Below are positions 42,544 through 51,243 of a DNA stretch of 64,000 nt, in pieces; positions within the stretch are counted from its first letter, which is position 1; each line of letters starts with the position of its first letter. Source of the DNA: Cohnella zeiphila. Lineage in GTDB: Bacteria; Bacillota; Bacilli; Paenibacillales; Paenibacillaceae. A model generated the notes under the pieces. That model was not told the origin of the DNA. It worked only from the letters and a program-made list of their open reading frames with translations, and ran no database searches. A program made the translations under genes and the position numbers. Location of the stretch: assembly GCF_014212055.1 (NCBI RefSeq), contig NZ_JACJVO010000027.1, positions 1-64,000 on the forward strand, read 5' to 3'.

Positions 42544-43569
42544 ATGCCGGTCACGATCAAAGATATCGCAGCGGAGCTGGGGATTTCCGCCACGACTGTA
42601 TCCCGCTCGCTCAAGAACGACGAGAGAATCTCCAAGGAAGTTCGCGAGCGGGTCACCAGGCTGGCGCAGAAAATGGGCTACCGGCCCAATCTGATGGCCA
42701 AGAGCCTCGTCAGCAATCGCACGGACACGATCGGCTTCCTGGTCGACAATTTGTCCTGGTCTTTCTTCAGCGAATTGGCGGAGTGCATCCAGAACGCGGC
42801 CGAGAAGCATCACTACTCGGTGTTCATCTACAGCAGCCAGAAGAGCGCGGAGCGGGAACGCGCCGGCGTGGAGCGGTTTCTGTCGCGGGGGATCGACGGG
42901 CTGCTGATCTTCGCGACGGAGGCGAAGGAGAACAACGAATATTACAGCGAGCTGTCCGGGCTGGGCATTCCCGTCGTCTTTTTCAACCATTTCAATCATC
43001 TGAGCGTCAACTGCGTCACGACGGACGACTACGACGGCGCGCGCAAGGCGCTGCGGCACCTGCTGGAGCTCGGCCATCGGCGGATCGGCTACATCGGCTC
43101 GCGGGAGGACAGCTCCTTCAAGCGCCAGCGGCTCGGCGCGTATCGGGACGCGCTGGCGGAAGCGGGCGCGTCGGACGCCGGACGATGGGTCGCGCTGGAA
43201 GAAGACGACCCGCTCTACGGATACCGGGTCGCGAAGGAATGGCTGACGGCGCGCGACGAGCGGCCGACGGCGATCTTCGCCCAGAACGATCTGCTGGCGT
43301 TCGGCGCGTGCCGGGCGATCGCCGAATTGGGGCTGCGCGTGCCCGACGACGTGTCGATTATCGGGTTCGACGATCTCGACACGTGCCAGTTCATGCATCC
43401 GCCGCTCACGACGGTCAAGATCCCGCTGCGCCAGCTCGCCGACGCCGCCATCCGGTTCCTCATCGAGCGAATCGGATCTGGGTCGTCGGAGGATGAAGAG
43501 GTGCGGCTAAAGACGACGCTCAGCCCGAACCTGATCGTGCGTCAATCGACCGCTCCCGCTCCGAAGTAA
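42544..43569 (+). CDS. LacI family transcriptional regulator
   Basis: A 341-residue repressor. The headpiece TIKDIAAELGISATTVSRSL (residues ~4-23) and the hinge MGYRPNLMAKSLVS are standard LacI features, followed by a periplasmic-binding-like sugar domain (DTIGFLVDN, DGLLIFAT, GHRRIGYIGS, DVSIIGFDD). ATG 42544 has GGAGAGG upstream; the in-frame upstream ATG has none. The perfect 22-bp palindrome before the next operon and the imperfect one before its own gene are its probable binding sites, so it controls the four-oxidoreductase operon and itself. Confidence 0.93.
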   Translation: MPVTIKDIAAELGISATTVSRSLKNDERISKEVRERVTRLAQKMGYRPNLMAKSLVSNRTDTIGFLVDNLSWSFFSELAECIQNAAEKHHYSVFIYSSQKSAERERAGVERFLSRGIDGLLIFATEAKENNEYYSELSGLGIPVVFFNHFNHLSVNCVTTDDYDGARKALRHLLELGHRRIGYIGSREDSSFKRQRLGAYRDALAEAGASDAGRWVALEEDDPLYGYRVAKEWLTARDERPTAIFAQNDLLAFGACRAIAELGLRVPDDVSIIGFDDLDTCQFMHPPLTTVKIPLRQLADAAIRFLIERIGSGSSEDEEVRLKTTLSPNLIVRQSTAPAPK

Positions 43570-43674
43570 TTCAAGCCGGCGCGGACCTCGATAATCGTCT
43601 TCTCAAGAGGTTTTTTCCGCACGTCGCTGACCGTAGGAGCCCGCCGATTCGGAGTCGGCGGCTTGGATCGAAGG

Positions 43675-43710
43675 AACCGTCCCCATTTTCGTGGGACGGT
43701 TTTTCTTTTT
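43675..43710 (+). terminator. Intrinsic terminator after lacI
   Basis: AACCGTCCC (43675-43683) pairs perfectly with GGGACGGTT (43693-43701), followed by a long T-rich tail (43700-43710). Confidence 0.9.
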
Positions 43711-43716
43711 TCGGCA

Positions 43717-43769
43717 TTGACACGAGAAGAGCGGATCACTTATATTGTTTATGCGAACGTTCGCATAAA
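43717..43769 (+). promoter_or_regulatory. Promoter and perfect LacI operator of the oxidoreductase operon
   Basis: -35 TTGACA (43717-43722) and -10 TATATT (43741-43746) with 18-bp spacing. Immediately downstream lies the perfect 22-bp palindrome 43748-43769, left half TTTATGCGAAC and right half GTTCGCATAAA, with central CG as in LacI/PurR-type sites. Repressor there would block initiation. Confidence 0.9.
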
Positions 43770-43850
43770 GTAATACGAAGGTTGTAAGCGGTAAAAACAA
43801 ATTGAATTGTGTCAACGTTATTTCATCCGCAATCATGGGAGGGGAAACCG

Positions 43851-44915
43851 ATGGGGAATACGAAAATCCGCGTGGCCGTGCTCGGCCTGCACAATCACTA
43901 TCACATCTATCCGATGGCCCGATACATCGCCCAAGGGACCGTGCCGGAGCTCGAATGGGCCGGCGTGTTCGACGAGCGGACGGCCCAGGCGGAAGCGTTC
44001 GCCTCGACGTACGGCTTGACCCGGGCATATCCGACGAGAGAAGCGCTGTTCGACGATCCGGACGTCGACGCGGTGCTCGTCATGAGCGACACGGGGGCGC
44101 ATGAACGGGACGTCATCGATTGCGCGGCCCGCGGCAAGCACATTCTGCTCGACAAGCCGATCTCGATCACGACCGATCAGGCGGAGCGCATGGTGAAAGC
44201 GGCGGACGAAGCGGGCGTCGTCCTGATGATGGCCTACTTGATCCGTTATTTGCCGCCCTACATCAAAGCCAGGCAGCTGATCGAAGCGGGCGTGATCGGC
44301 AAGCCGCTGACGATGAAGATCTCGATCCGCTGTCCGCTCTCCTTCATCACCGATTCCCCCGATACGGCGGAGCCCGGCTGGTACGTCGACCCCAAGCGGG
44401 GCGGCTACGGGGGCTTCAACGACCACGGCATTCATTACACCGACATTATGCGGTACTTGCTCGGCAGCGAGCCGGTCCGGGTTTTCGGGCAGGTCGCCAA
44501 TCTGAAGCATCAAGAGCTGGAAGTGGACGATTACGGCGTCTGCGTCGTCACGATGGACGAAGGCCAGATCGTTACCGTCGAGAGCACATGGCACGCGCCG
44601 GGCTGGTATGCGCCGATGACGAGCCAGGAGGAATGCCTGATCGTGGGCACGGAGGGCGAAATCCATATCCACTATCAGAAGAGCCCGCAGATGGAAGTGT
44701 CCGGAAAAGGAATCGAGGGACGCGACTATTACGATTGGCAGGGCGACGACCGGTACGAGATCTGCTATAAAGACTGTCTGGCGGACTTCGCGGACGTCGT
44801 TCGGGGACGGAAGCCGGTGGCGGTCGGCGGAGCGGACGGCTTGAAGGCGCTGCGCGTTATCGAAGGAGCATACCGATCGTCCGCAACGGGCCAAGTCGTC
44901 GACTTAACGCAATAA
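43851..44915 (+). CDS. Gfo/Idh/MocA family oxidoreductase 1 (atypical cofactor loop)
   Basis: A 354-residue protein with the two-domain Gfo/Idh/MocA plan. The catalytic lysine region reads HILLDKPIS (usual EKP) and the second motif GGFNDHGIHYTDIMRYLLG keeps D, H and D. The Rossmann loop, normally GxGxxG, is GLHNHYH instead (~residues 12-18), so cofactor binding may differ or be lost. The family oxidises sugars or sugar-like polyols with NAD(P). ATG 43851 has GGGAGGGG 7 nt upstream. First gene behind the LacI operator and first of four paralogues in a row. Confidence 0.88.
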   Translation: MGNTKIRVAVLGLHNHYHIYPMARYIAQGTVPELEWAGVFDERTAQAEAFASTYGLTRAYPTREALFDDPDVDAVLVMSDTGAHERDVIDCAARGKHILLDKPISITTDQAERMVKAADEAGVVLMMAYLIRYLPPYIKARQLIEAGVIGKPLTMKISIRCPLSFITDSPDTAEPGWYVDPKRGGYGGFNDHGIHYTDIMRYLLGSEPVRVFGQVANLKHQELEVDDYGVCVVTMDEGQIVTVESTWHAPGWYAPMTSQEECLIVGTEGEIHIHYQKSPQMEVSGKGIEGRDYYDWQGDDRYEICYKDCLADFADVVRGRKPVAVGGADGLKALRVIEGAYRSSATGQVVDLTQ

Positions 44916-44933
44916 CGGGGAGGGTTAAACAGC

Positions 44934-45956
44934 ATGGAACAAGTTCGCATCGGTATTATCGGAGCGGGACGGATCTCGCACGTGATGAGCGCGGCTCACG
45001 CCCAGGTTCCCGAGTCCAAGCTTGCCGGCGTGTTCGACGTCGTTCCGGAGGCTTCGGAGCGGCTGGCGCGCAAATTCGACATTCCTCACATTTTCTCCAG
45101 CTACCAGGATATGCTCGCTTCGGACGAGATCGACGCCGTGCTCGTCTGCACGCCGACGTTCCTGCACGAGCAGATCGTCATCGACGCGGCGAACGCCGGC
45201 AAGCACGTGTTCTGCCAGAAGCCGATGGCGCTTACGGTCGAACAGTGCGAGCGGATGAACGAGGCGGCTTTGCGCAACGGAGTGAAGCTGCAGGTCGGCT
45301 TCATGATCCGCTTCACGCCTCCCTTCGTCGAAGTGAAGGAACGCATCGACAGCGGCGAGATCGGCGACATCATCGCGATCCGTTCGGCGGTGTTCGGCTG
45401 GGAGCCGACGGCGGAATGGTTTTACGATCCGAACCAAGGCGGCGGCCTGCTGATCGACACGATCATCCATACGTTCGATCTGTACCGCTGGTACGCGGGC
45501 GAAGTCGCTTCCGTCTTCGCGGACGGCGGAGCGTACGTGTTCGATGGAGCGCGCAAGCACGGCACGCCGGACAACATCATGTGCCAGATGAAGTTCGAGA
45601 ACGGCGCGGTGGGCAGCATTTACGGCAGCTGGTCGAGCGGCTACGGCGACAAAACGATGGAGATTTACGGCACCAAGGGCTCGTTCTTCATCGATCTGAT
45701 GGAAGCGCAAGGGGGCCGGGCTTTCATCAAAAAGAATCAAGCGGCGCCTTCTCCGGCGGAGGGCTGGAACAACCTCGGCGTGCTGTGGAAGTTCGGCTAT
45801 CAGCAGGAGGCCCGTCACTTCACGCACAGCATTCTCGGACGGGTCGCTCCGTCGGCGACGGGGACCGACGCGGTGGAAGCGCAGAAGCTCGCCATGCTGG
45901 CGGACCGTTCGATCCGCACGGCCGAAGTGCTTCGCGTGCAGGGAGCCGGCCGATGA
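44934..45956 (+). CDS. Gfo/Idh/MocA family oxidoreductase 2 (canonical)
   Basis: A 340-residue enzyme with all expected motifs: Rossmann loop IGIIGAGRISHVM (residues ~6-18), lysine motif HVFCQKPMA (QKP), and GGGLLIDTIIHTFDLYRW (D...H..D), so a functional NAD(P)-dependent sugar oxidoreductase is expected. GGGGAGGG precedes ATG 44934, 18 nt after gene 1. The next gene's ATG overlaps its stop (ATGA). Confidence 0.92.
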   Translation: MEQVRIGIIGAGRISHVMSAAHAQVPESKLAGVFDVVPEASERLARKFDIPHIFSSYQDMLASDEIDAVLVCTPTFLHEQIVIDAANAGKHVFCQKPMALTVEQCERMNEAALRNGVKLQVGFMIRFTPPFVEVKERIDSGEIGDIIAIRSAVFGWEPTAEWFYDPNQGGGLLIDTIIHTFDLYRWYAGEVASVFADGGAYVFDGARKHGTPDNIMCQMKFENGAVGSIYGSWSSGYGDKTMEIYGTKGSFFIDLMEAQGGRAFIKKNQAAPSPAEGWNNLGVLWKFGYQQEARHFTHSILGRVAPSATGTDAVEAQKLAMLADRSIRTAEVLRVQGAGR

Positions 45957-46987
45957 TCGGAGTGGGGGTCGTCGGCACCGGATTCTGGGCGCGAATGACG
46001 CACCTCCCGGCTTTTCGCTCGATCGAGGGATTCGAGCTGAAAGCGGTGACATCGGGCCGTCCGGAAAACGCGCAGCGCGCGGCCGCCGACTTCGGCATCC
46101 CGGCGGCGCATGCCGACTATCGGGAGCTGGTGCGCGATCCGGACGTCGCGGTGGTCGACATCTGCGCGCCGAACGACCTGCACGCCGAGATCGCGCTGGC
46201 CGCGTTCGCGGAAGGAAAGGACGTCATCTGCATCAAGCCGCTGGCGACGAATGTACGCGACGCTTACCGGATGGTGAACGAAGCGGAGAAGCGGGGACGC
46301 AAGCTTTGCTACGCGGAGAACGTGCCGTTCATTCCGGCGCTCGTCCGGCTGAAGGAGCTGATCGACGGCGGCCTGTACGGGGAACTGTTCCGCTACAAGG
46401 CGTGCGAAGGCATCGGTTCGCTTCACGCGTCCTGGTTCTCCGATCCGGAACGTGCCGGCGGCGGCTCGATCATCGACATGGCCGTGCACGGCTTGTCGTT
46501 CCTGCAATGGATGGCGGGCGGCCGCAAGGCGGTCAAGATCCATGCGGAGGCGGGCACGTTCCTGCACCGGCAGCAGGCGGAAGACACGTCGGTCATCGTC
46601 ATGCGCTTCGAAGACGGGGCGATCGGCCAGACGGAGGACGGCTGGTCTTTGGCCGGCGGCTATGATTCGCGGTTCGAGGTGTTCGGCACGAAGGGCCATG
46701 CGCTGGTCGATCTGCTGTACAGCCACCCGATCCGCTCGGTCGTCGGCAGCTCGGCGGAAGGCGGAGCGACGGCGTCGCTGCTTCATCCGATCGACGATCA
46801 TTTTGTCAAAGACGGGCATTTGAACATGATGACGCACTTCCGGGATTGTCTGACAAAGGGGACGCCCTGCCGCTCTTCGGGAGCGGAAGGCTACGAAATG
46901 ATGGAGTGGGTGGATGCGGCTTACCGTTCCGTGCGGACGGGGGAGCCGATTCGACTGAACGCGGGAGGGAGTGCGGCGAATGGCTAA
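45953..46987 (+). CDS. Gfo/Idh/MocA family oxidoreductase 3 (catalytic Asp changed)
   Basis: A 344-residue member. The Rossmann loop is standard (VGVVGTGFWARMTHLP), the lysine motif is VICIKPLA (IKP), but the second motif reads GGGSIIDMAVHGLSFLQW: the His is kept and the last Asp of the usual DxxxHxxD is Ser. That residue normally takes part in catalysis with Lys and His, so its activity may be altered. The ATG overlaps the stop of gene 2. The frame continues upstream inside gene 2, but that extension has no start signal and is antisense-free coding of another frame, so it is rejected. Confidence 0.9.
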   Translation: MIGVGVVGTGFWARMTHLPAFRSIEGFELKAVTSGRPENAQRAAADFGIPAAHADYRELVRDPDVAVVDICAPNDLHAEIALAAFAEGKDVICIKPLATNVRDAYRMVNEAEKRGRKLCYAENVPFIPALVRLKELIDGGLYGELFRYKACEGIGSLHASWFSDPERAGGGSIIDMAVHGLSFLQWMAGGRKAVKIHAEAGTFLHRQQAEDTSVIVMRFEDGAIGQTEDGWSLAGGYDSRFEVFGTKGHALVDLLYSHPIRSVVGSSAEGGATASLLHPIDDHFVKDGHLNMMTHFRDCLTKGTPCRSSGAEGYEMMEWVDAAYRSVRTGEPIRLNAGGSAANG

Positions 46988-48062
46988 ATTGAGAGTAGGC
47001 ATGATCGGATATGAGCACGTTCACGCCGATTTTCGGTCGAAGGCGCTGAGCGAGATGGAAGAGGTCGAGATCGTCGCGGTAGCCGATTCGGACCGGACGC
47101 GCGGCGAGGCCGCGGCTGCTCGTTACGGCGGAGATCGCTACGACGATTATCGCAAGGTGCTGGAACGCAAGGACATCGACTTTGTCTTCATCCATTCCGC
47201 CAATGGCGATCATAAGGAGATGGTGCTGGAGACGGCCGCCGCCGGCAAGTCTCTGTTCTGCGAGAAGCCGATGGCGACGAGCGCGGCCGACGCGCTGACG
47301 ATGACGGAGGCCGTCGAGCGGGCGGGCGTGCGCCATACGCTGGGCTTCTGCAGCCGCTTCATTCCGGAAGCGGAACGCGCCAAGGAAGTGATCGCCAGCG
47401 GGCTGATCGGCCGAATGATCAGTCTCCGGGGAGTCATCGGGCTGGCCGGCATTGCGGAGATCGGGTGCCCGGACTATATGACCGACTGGATGGTCGATCC
47501 GGTCCGCGGCGGCGGCGGCGCGCTGATCGACGAAGGCGCGCATGCCATCGACCTGCTGCGCTGGTACGGAGGCGACATCTCGGCGGTGTCCAGCATGACG
47601 GCGAACATCGACAAGCCGCAGCTTCGGGTGGAAGACAACGCCGCAACGGCACTGCAGTTCGCGAACGGCGCGCTCGGCACGCTGAACACGCTGTGGAGCC
47701 TGCACATCGACGTCGGCATGCGCAACACGCTGGAGCTGTACGGAACGGAAGGCACGATCCTGCTCGAACTGACGAGCAAGCATCCGAAGCTGCAAGTCTA
47801 CTCCGAACACCTGGGGGGACTGGCGAACGGAAGCTGGTTCGAGCCCCACATCAAGCCCAAAGAAGCGGAGCCGCACGATTATCAAGGCTGGCCTACGCAT
47901 GCGCAGCACTACAAGCGGGAAGTAACCGACATCATCGGTTGCTTGCGCGAGGACCGTCCGTTCCGCGCGAACTTCCGCGACGGCCTTCATGTGGCGGAAG
48001 CGACGGAAGCCGGATACCGGTCGGCCCGGGAGAGAAGATGGATCTCGCTCGGAGAAAGGTGA
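46980..48062 (+). CDS. Gfo/Idh/MocA family oxidoreductase 4 (atypical cofactor loop)
   Basis: A 360-residue member. The lysine motif is canonical SLFCEKPMA and the second motif GGGGALIDEGAHAIDLLRW is intact, but the Rossmann loop is VGMIGYEHVHADF, lacking the GxGxxG glycines as gene 1 does. It overlaps gene 3 by 8 nt and has GGGAGGGAG upstream, so the four genes are tightly coupled. Together with genes 1-3 it may carry out successive oxidations or epimerisations of one sugar, or act as hetero-oligomers (inferred). Confidence 0.9.
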   Translation: MAKLRVGMIGYEHVHADFRSKALSEMEEVEIVAVADSDRTRGEAAAARYGGDRYDDYRKVLERKDIDFVFIHSANGDHKEMVLETAAAGKSLFCEKPMATSAADALTMTEAVERAGVRHTLGFCSRFIPEAERAKEVIASGLIGRMISLRGVIGLAGIAEIGCPDYMTDWMVDPVRGGGGALIDEGAHAIDLLRWYGGDISAVSSMTANIDKPQLRVEDNAATALQFANGALGTLNTLWSLHIDVGMRNTLELYGTEGTILLELTSKHPKLQVYSEHLGGLANGSWFEPHIKPKEAEPHDYQGWPTHAQHYKREVTDIIGCLREDRPFRANFRDGLHVAEATEAGYRSARERRWISLGER

Positions 48063-48104
48063 AAGGAACCATCGCATCGCCAACTAAAGGGGAGGTTTTT
48101 GTAA

Positions 48105-49424
48105 ATGAAAACAAAAAAGCTCCGTTTGGCCTTGATTCTGGCATCCGCCGCACTTCTGTCCGCTTGCGGCTCGAACGGTAACGGCGCGGATTCATCTTCT
48201 TCCGCTTCGCCTGCCGCCTCCGGCGGTTCCGGAAGCTCCGGCAGCGGCGGCGGAAAAGTAACGCTGACGATCTCCCGCTGGGCGGGGCCGCACGCCGACG
48301 ACCAGAAGGAGATGCTGAAGCAGTTCGAGCAAGAGACCGGCATCACCGTCAAGATGGACGATGTCGACTACGCGCAGCTTCAGCAGAAGCAGACGCTGAA
48401 CCTGTCGAACAAAACCGGCGAATACGACCTGGTCTGGGCGCAGGAGATTTGGATTCCCGAATATATCAAGAACGGCTACCTGCTGCCGATCGACGATTAT
48501 GTGAAGGACGACAGCCTTAACCCGAAGGACTTCGACTTCGCCGATTACAATCCGAATCTGATCAAGATCGTGACGGCGGACGGCAAGCTGTACGGCCTGC
48601 CGACCTTCATTCAGCTTCCGATCATGGTCTACAACAAGGATATGCTGCAGGCGGAAGGACTCACGCCGCCGAAGACGTGGGACGAGACGCTGGCGGTCGC
48701 GAAGCACTTCCACGACAAGGGCACCGGCATCGCGCTGCCCGCCAAGCAAGGGCAGGCGGCGGTGGACGTGTTCACGTCGCTCGTCCGCTCCAACGGCGGC
48801 GACTATTACGGAACCGACGGCAAGCTGAACCTGTCCGGCCAGGCCAACGTGGAGGCGGCCCGGTTCTGGAAGGACTTGAACGCCGTCGCGATGAACGGGA
48901 GCGCGACCTGGCACTATGACGAAGTGACCAAGGCGGTTCAATCCGGGCAGGCGCCGATCGGCCTGACGGTCTCCGGGCAGGTCGGTTCCCTCGAAGACCA
49001 GGCCAATTCGTCCGTGGCCGGCAAGATCGGCTATGCCCCGCTGCCCTACAGCAAGCAGCCGTTCGGCACGCTCTCGGTCTGGAACTGGTGCGTGGCGGCG
49101 GACAGCAAGCATCCCAAGGAAGCCTATGAATTGGCGGCCTGGCTGACAAGCAAGGAGACGGAAAAGGCGATGAGCCTCAAAGACGGGCAGATGCCCGGCC
49201 GGCAATCGCTGTTCAGCGATCCGGAGCTGTCGGCGAAATATCCGTTTTTCCCGGCCGTCGGCGAAGCGATGAAGCAGGCGGATACGCAGCCGCTCAGCGC
49301 GGACGCTCCGAAGCTGATGGATGGACTGGCCACCGCATTGTCCGCGATCGCCGTGGGCAATACGGACCCGCAAGCGGCGCTCGCCCAAGTCCAGCAGGAT
49401 ATGGCCTCCGCATCCGGCCAGTAG
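48105..49424 (+). CDS. Sugar-binding lipoprotein of an ABC importer
   Basis: A 439-residue family-1 solute-binding protein. The signal peptide ends in the lipobox L-S-A-C21, followed by a Ser/Gly-rich tether (~25-50). The mature protein has the MalE-like pattern (VTLTISRWAGPHADDQKEML, YDLVWAQEIWIPEYIKNGYL, YGLPTFIQLPIMVYNKDML). GGGGAGG precedes ATG 48105. It serves the two permeases that follow after a hairpin; the ligand is probably a galactoside-like oligomer, given the GH42 gene. Confidence 0.92.
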   Translation: MKTKKLRLALILASAALLSACGSNGNGADSSSSASPAASGGSGSSGSGGGKVTLTISRWAGPHADDQKEMLKQFEQETGITVKMDDVDYAQLQQKQTLNLSNKTGEYDLVWAQEIWIPEYIKNGYLLPIDDYVKDDSLNPKDFDFADYNPNLIKIVTADGKLYGLPTFIQLPIMVYNKDMLQAEGLTPPKTWDETLAVAKHFHDKGTGIALPAKQGQAAVDVFTSLVRSNGGDYYGTDGKLNLSGQANVEAARFWKDLNAVAMNGSATWHYDEVTKAVQSGQAPIGLTVSGQVGSLEDQANSSVAGKIGYAPLPYSKQPFGTLSVWNWCVAADSKHPKEAYELAAWLTSKETEKAMSLKDGQMPGRQSLFSDPELSAKYPFFPAVGEAMKQADTQPLSADAPKLMDGLATALSAIAVGNTDPQAALAQVQQDMASASGQ

Positions 49425-49431
49425 TTCCCAT

Positions 49432-49474
49432 GCCGGCACAGACGCCCGCGGAAGCGCGCGGCGTTTGCGCCGGC
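49432..49474 (+). other. Intercistronic hairpin after the binding-protein gene
   Basis: GCCGGC (49432-49437) pairs with GCCGGC (49469-49474), and inside it ACGC-CGCG pairs with CGCG-CGT. No T-run follows. It has the same position as the hairpins after the other two binding-protein genes of the window. Confidence 0.55.
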
Positions 49475-49497
49475 CGACATCAGAAGGGAGGTTAGCC

Positions 49498-50379
49498 ATG
49501 GCCGCCAAATCCAAATCTTCCTATCTCGCCGGGTTTCTCGTGCTGCCGGCGGCGGCGGTCGTCGTCCTGGCCATGATCGTGCCGCTCGGCTATGCCGTCG
49601 TCATGAGTCTGTTCGATTTCGCTCCCGGGAAGGAAACGGCCGGCGTCTTCGTCGGCTTGCATTATTACGCGGCTTTCTTCCAGGATCACGTCGCGCTGAA
49701 GTCGCTGCTCGTCACGCTGATCTTTACGGCGGCGGCGCTTGGCTTGGAGCTTGCCATCGGCATCGGCATGGCCGTCGTGCTGGCCGGTCTGCCGGATCGG
49801 CTGTCCCGGATCCTCCGGGCCGTCTACTCGATGCCGCTGCTCGTCTCGCCGATCATCGTCGGTCTGATCTGGCGCTATCTGTACGATCCGACGTTCGGAC
49901 TCGTCTATCAATGGCTCAAAGCGTTCGGCCTGGAGCACTTCGGCGGGCTGTCCAAGCCGGGCACGGCGCTCTTCTGCGTCATCGTCGCCGACGTGTGGCA
50001 GACGACGCCGTTCATCCTGCTGGTCGTCACCTCCGGCCTGACGACGGTTCCTCACGAGGTATACGAGGCGGCGCGGATCGACGGCGCCGGCTTCTGGCGG
50101 ACGCTCTTCCGCATTACGCTGCCGATGATCGGCAAAGTCATCCTGCTCGTCACGCTGATCCGCGGGACGGACGCGTTCCGGGTGTTCGACATCATCTATG
50201 CGCTGACGGGCGGCGGACCGGCGAACTCGACGCTGTCGCTCAGCATTTACGCGTTCAAGCAAGGCTTCGAGCAGTATCGGATGGGCTACGCGATGGCCAT
50301 CTCGCTCATCACCATGCTGGTGCTGATTCTGCTGTTCGCGCCGCTCGTGAAACGTTCTTCTTATATGGAACAAAGCTAG
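49498..50379 (+). CDS. ABC sugar permease, MalF/UgpA type
   Basis: A 293-residue permease with six helices (AGFLVLPAAAVVVLAMIVPL start). The ATPase-contact loop is EAARIDGAGFWRTLFRITLP (~residue 188). Start ATG 49498 has GGGAGG 7 nt upstream; the frame is open to 49321 but that part lies in the binding-protein gene. There is no ATPase gene nearby, so a shared MsmK-like ATPase is expected. Confidence 0.93.
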   Translation: MAAKSKSSYLAGFLVLPAAAVVVLAMIVPLGYAVVMSLFDFAPGKETAGVFVGLHYYAAFFQDHVALKSLLVTLIFTAAALGLELAIGIGMAVVLAGLPDRLSRILRAVYSMPLLVSPIIVGLIWRYLYDPTFGLVYQWLKAFGLEHFGGLSKPGTALFCVIVADVWQTTPFILLVVTSGLTTVPHEVYEAARIDGAGFWRTLFRITLPMIGKVILLVTLIRGTDAFRVFDIIYALTGGGPANSTLSLSIYAFKQGFEQYRMGYAMAISLITMLVLILLFAPLVKRSSYMEQS

Positions 50380-50394
50380 AGAGGGGGGCCGCCG

Positions 50395-51219
50395 ATGCTG
50401 CGCAGAAGCGCCCGCAACGGCTTCAAAGGAATCTTGCTTTTGGCGTTCGCCCTATGGACGGTCATCCCGATCTGGATGGTCGTGATGACGTCCTTCAAGA
50501 CGCAGAAGGACACCTTCACGGTGCCGGTCAAATGGTTCTTCCATCCGACGCTCGACAACTATTCGAAAGCGTTCTCGAACGGCGATTTCGGCCGCTACTT
50601 CGGGAACAGCGCGCTGGTGGCGGTGATCTCGTCCGCGCTGGCCGTCGGCCTCGGGACGCTGTGCGCTTACGGCCTCACCTCGTTCGGAATGAAGCGGTCG
50701 GGCGCGCTGATGAACTTCTTCATGCTCGGCAAGCTCGTTCCGGCCGTTACGATGCTGCTGCCGATGTTCGTGCTCATCAACGAGGTCGGCCTGCTCGGCA
50801 GCTACGTGGGGCCGGTTCTCGCCCACACGGCGGTCAATCTGCCGTTCGTCGTCTGGCTGGCGATCAGCTTCCTGAAGGATGTGCCGAGAGAGCTGGAGCA
50901 GTCCGCGCTGATCGACGGCTGCACGAAGATGCAGGCGTTCCGCAAAATCATTTTTCCGATCATCCTGCCGGGCGTGACGGCCGCCGCGATTCTGTCGATG
51001 CAGTATTCGTGGAACGAGCTCGTGTTCGCGCTCCAGCTCACGAATATGGACACGTACACGCTTCCGGTCGGCATCTCGCGGTTCGTCGGTTCGGTCTCGG
51101 TCGACTGGGGCAAGAGCAGCGCGGCGGCGACGGTGACGATGATGCCGATCATCGTCGTCGGGTTCTTCATCCAGAAGTATTTGGCGGAGGGCACGACAGG
51201 CGGAGCGGTCAAAGGATAA
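50395..51219 (+). CDS. ABC sugar permease, MalG type
   Basis: A 274-residue permease with six helices; the EAA loop is EQSALIDGCTKMQAFRKIIF (~residue 167), with FGMKRSGALMNFFMLGKLVP and AAAILSMQYSWNELVFALQL as conserved surroundings. It starts 16 nt after the first permease, with GAGGGGGG upstream, and completes the importer. Confidence 0.93.
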   Translation: MLRRSARNGFKGILLLAFALWTVIPIWMVVMTSFKTQKDTFTVPVKWFFHPTLDNYSKAFSNGDFGRYFGNSALVAVISSALAVGLGTLCAYGLTSFGMKRSGALMNFFMLGKLVPAVTMLLPMFVLINEVGLLGSYVGPVLAHTAVNLPFVVWLAISFLKDVPRELEQSALIDGCTKMQAFRKIIFPIILPGVTAAAILSMQYSWNELVFALQLTNMDTYTLPVGISRFVGSVSVDWGKSSAAATVTMMPIIVVGFFIQKYLAEGTTGGAVKG

Positions 51220-51243
51220 AGGAAAGGTTAAGGGGGTCTTCGC

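Noticed and set aside
45245..45952. Long upstream extension of oxidoreductase 3
   Set aside because: It overlaps oxidoreductase 2 in another frame, is Arg-rich and has no start signal; the family alignment begins at 45953.
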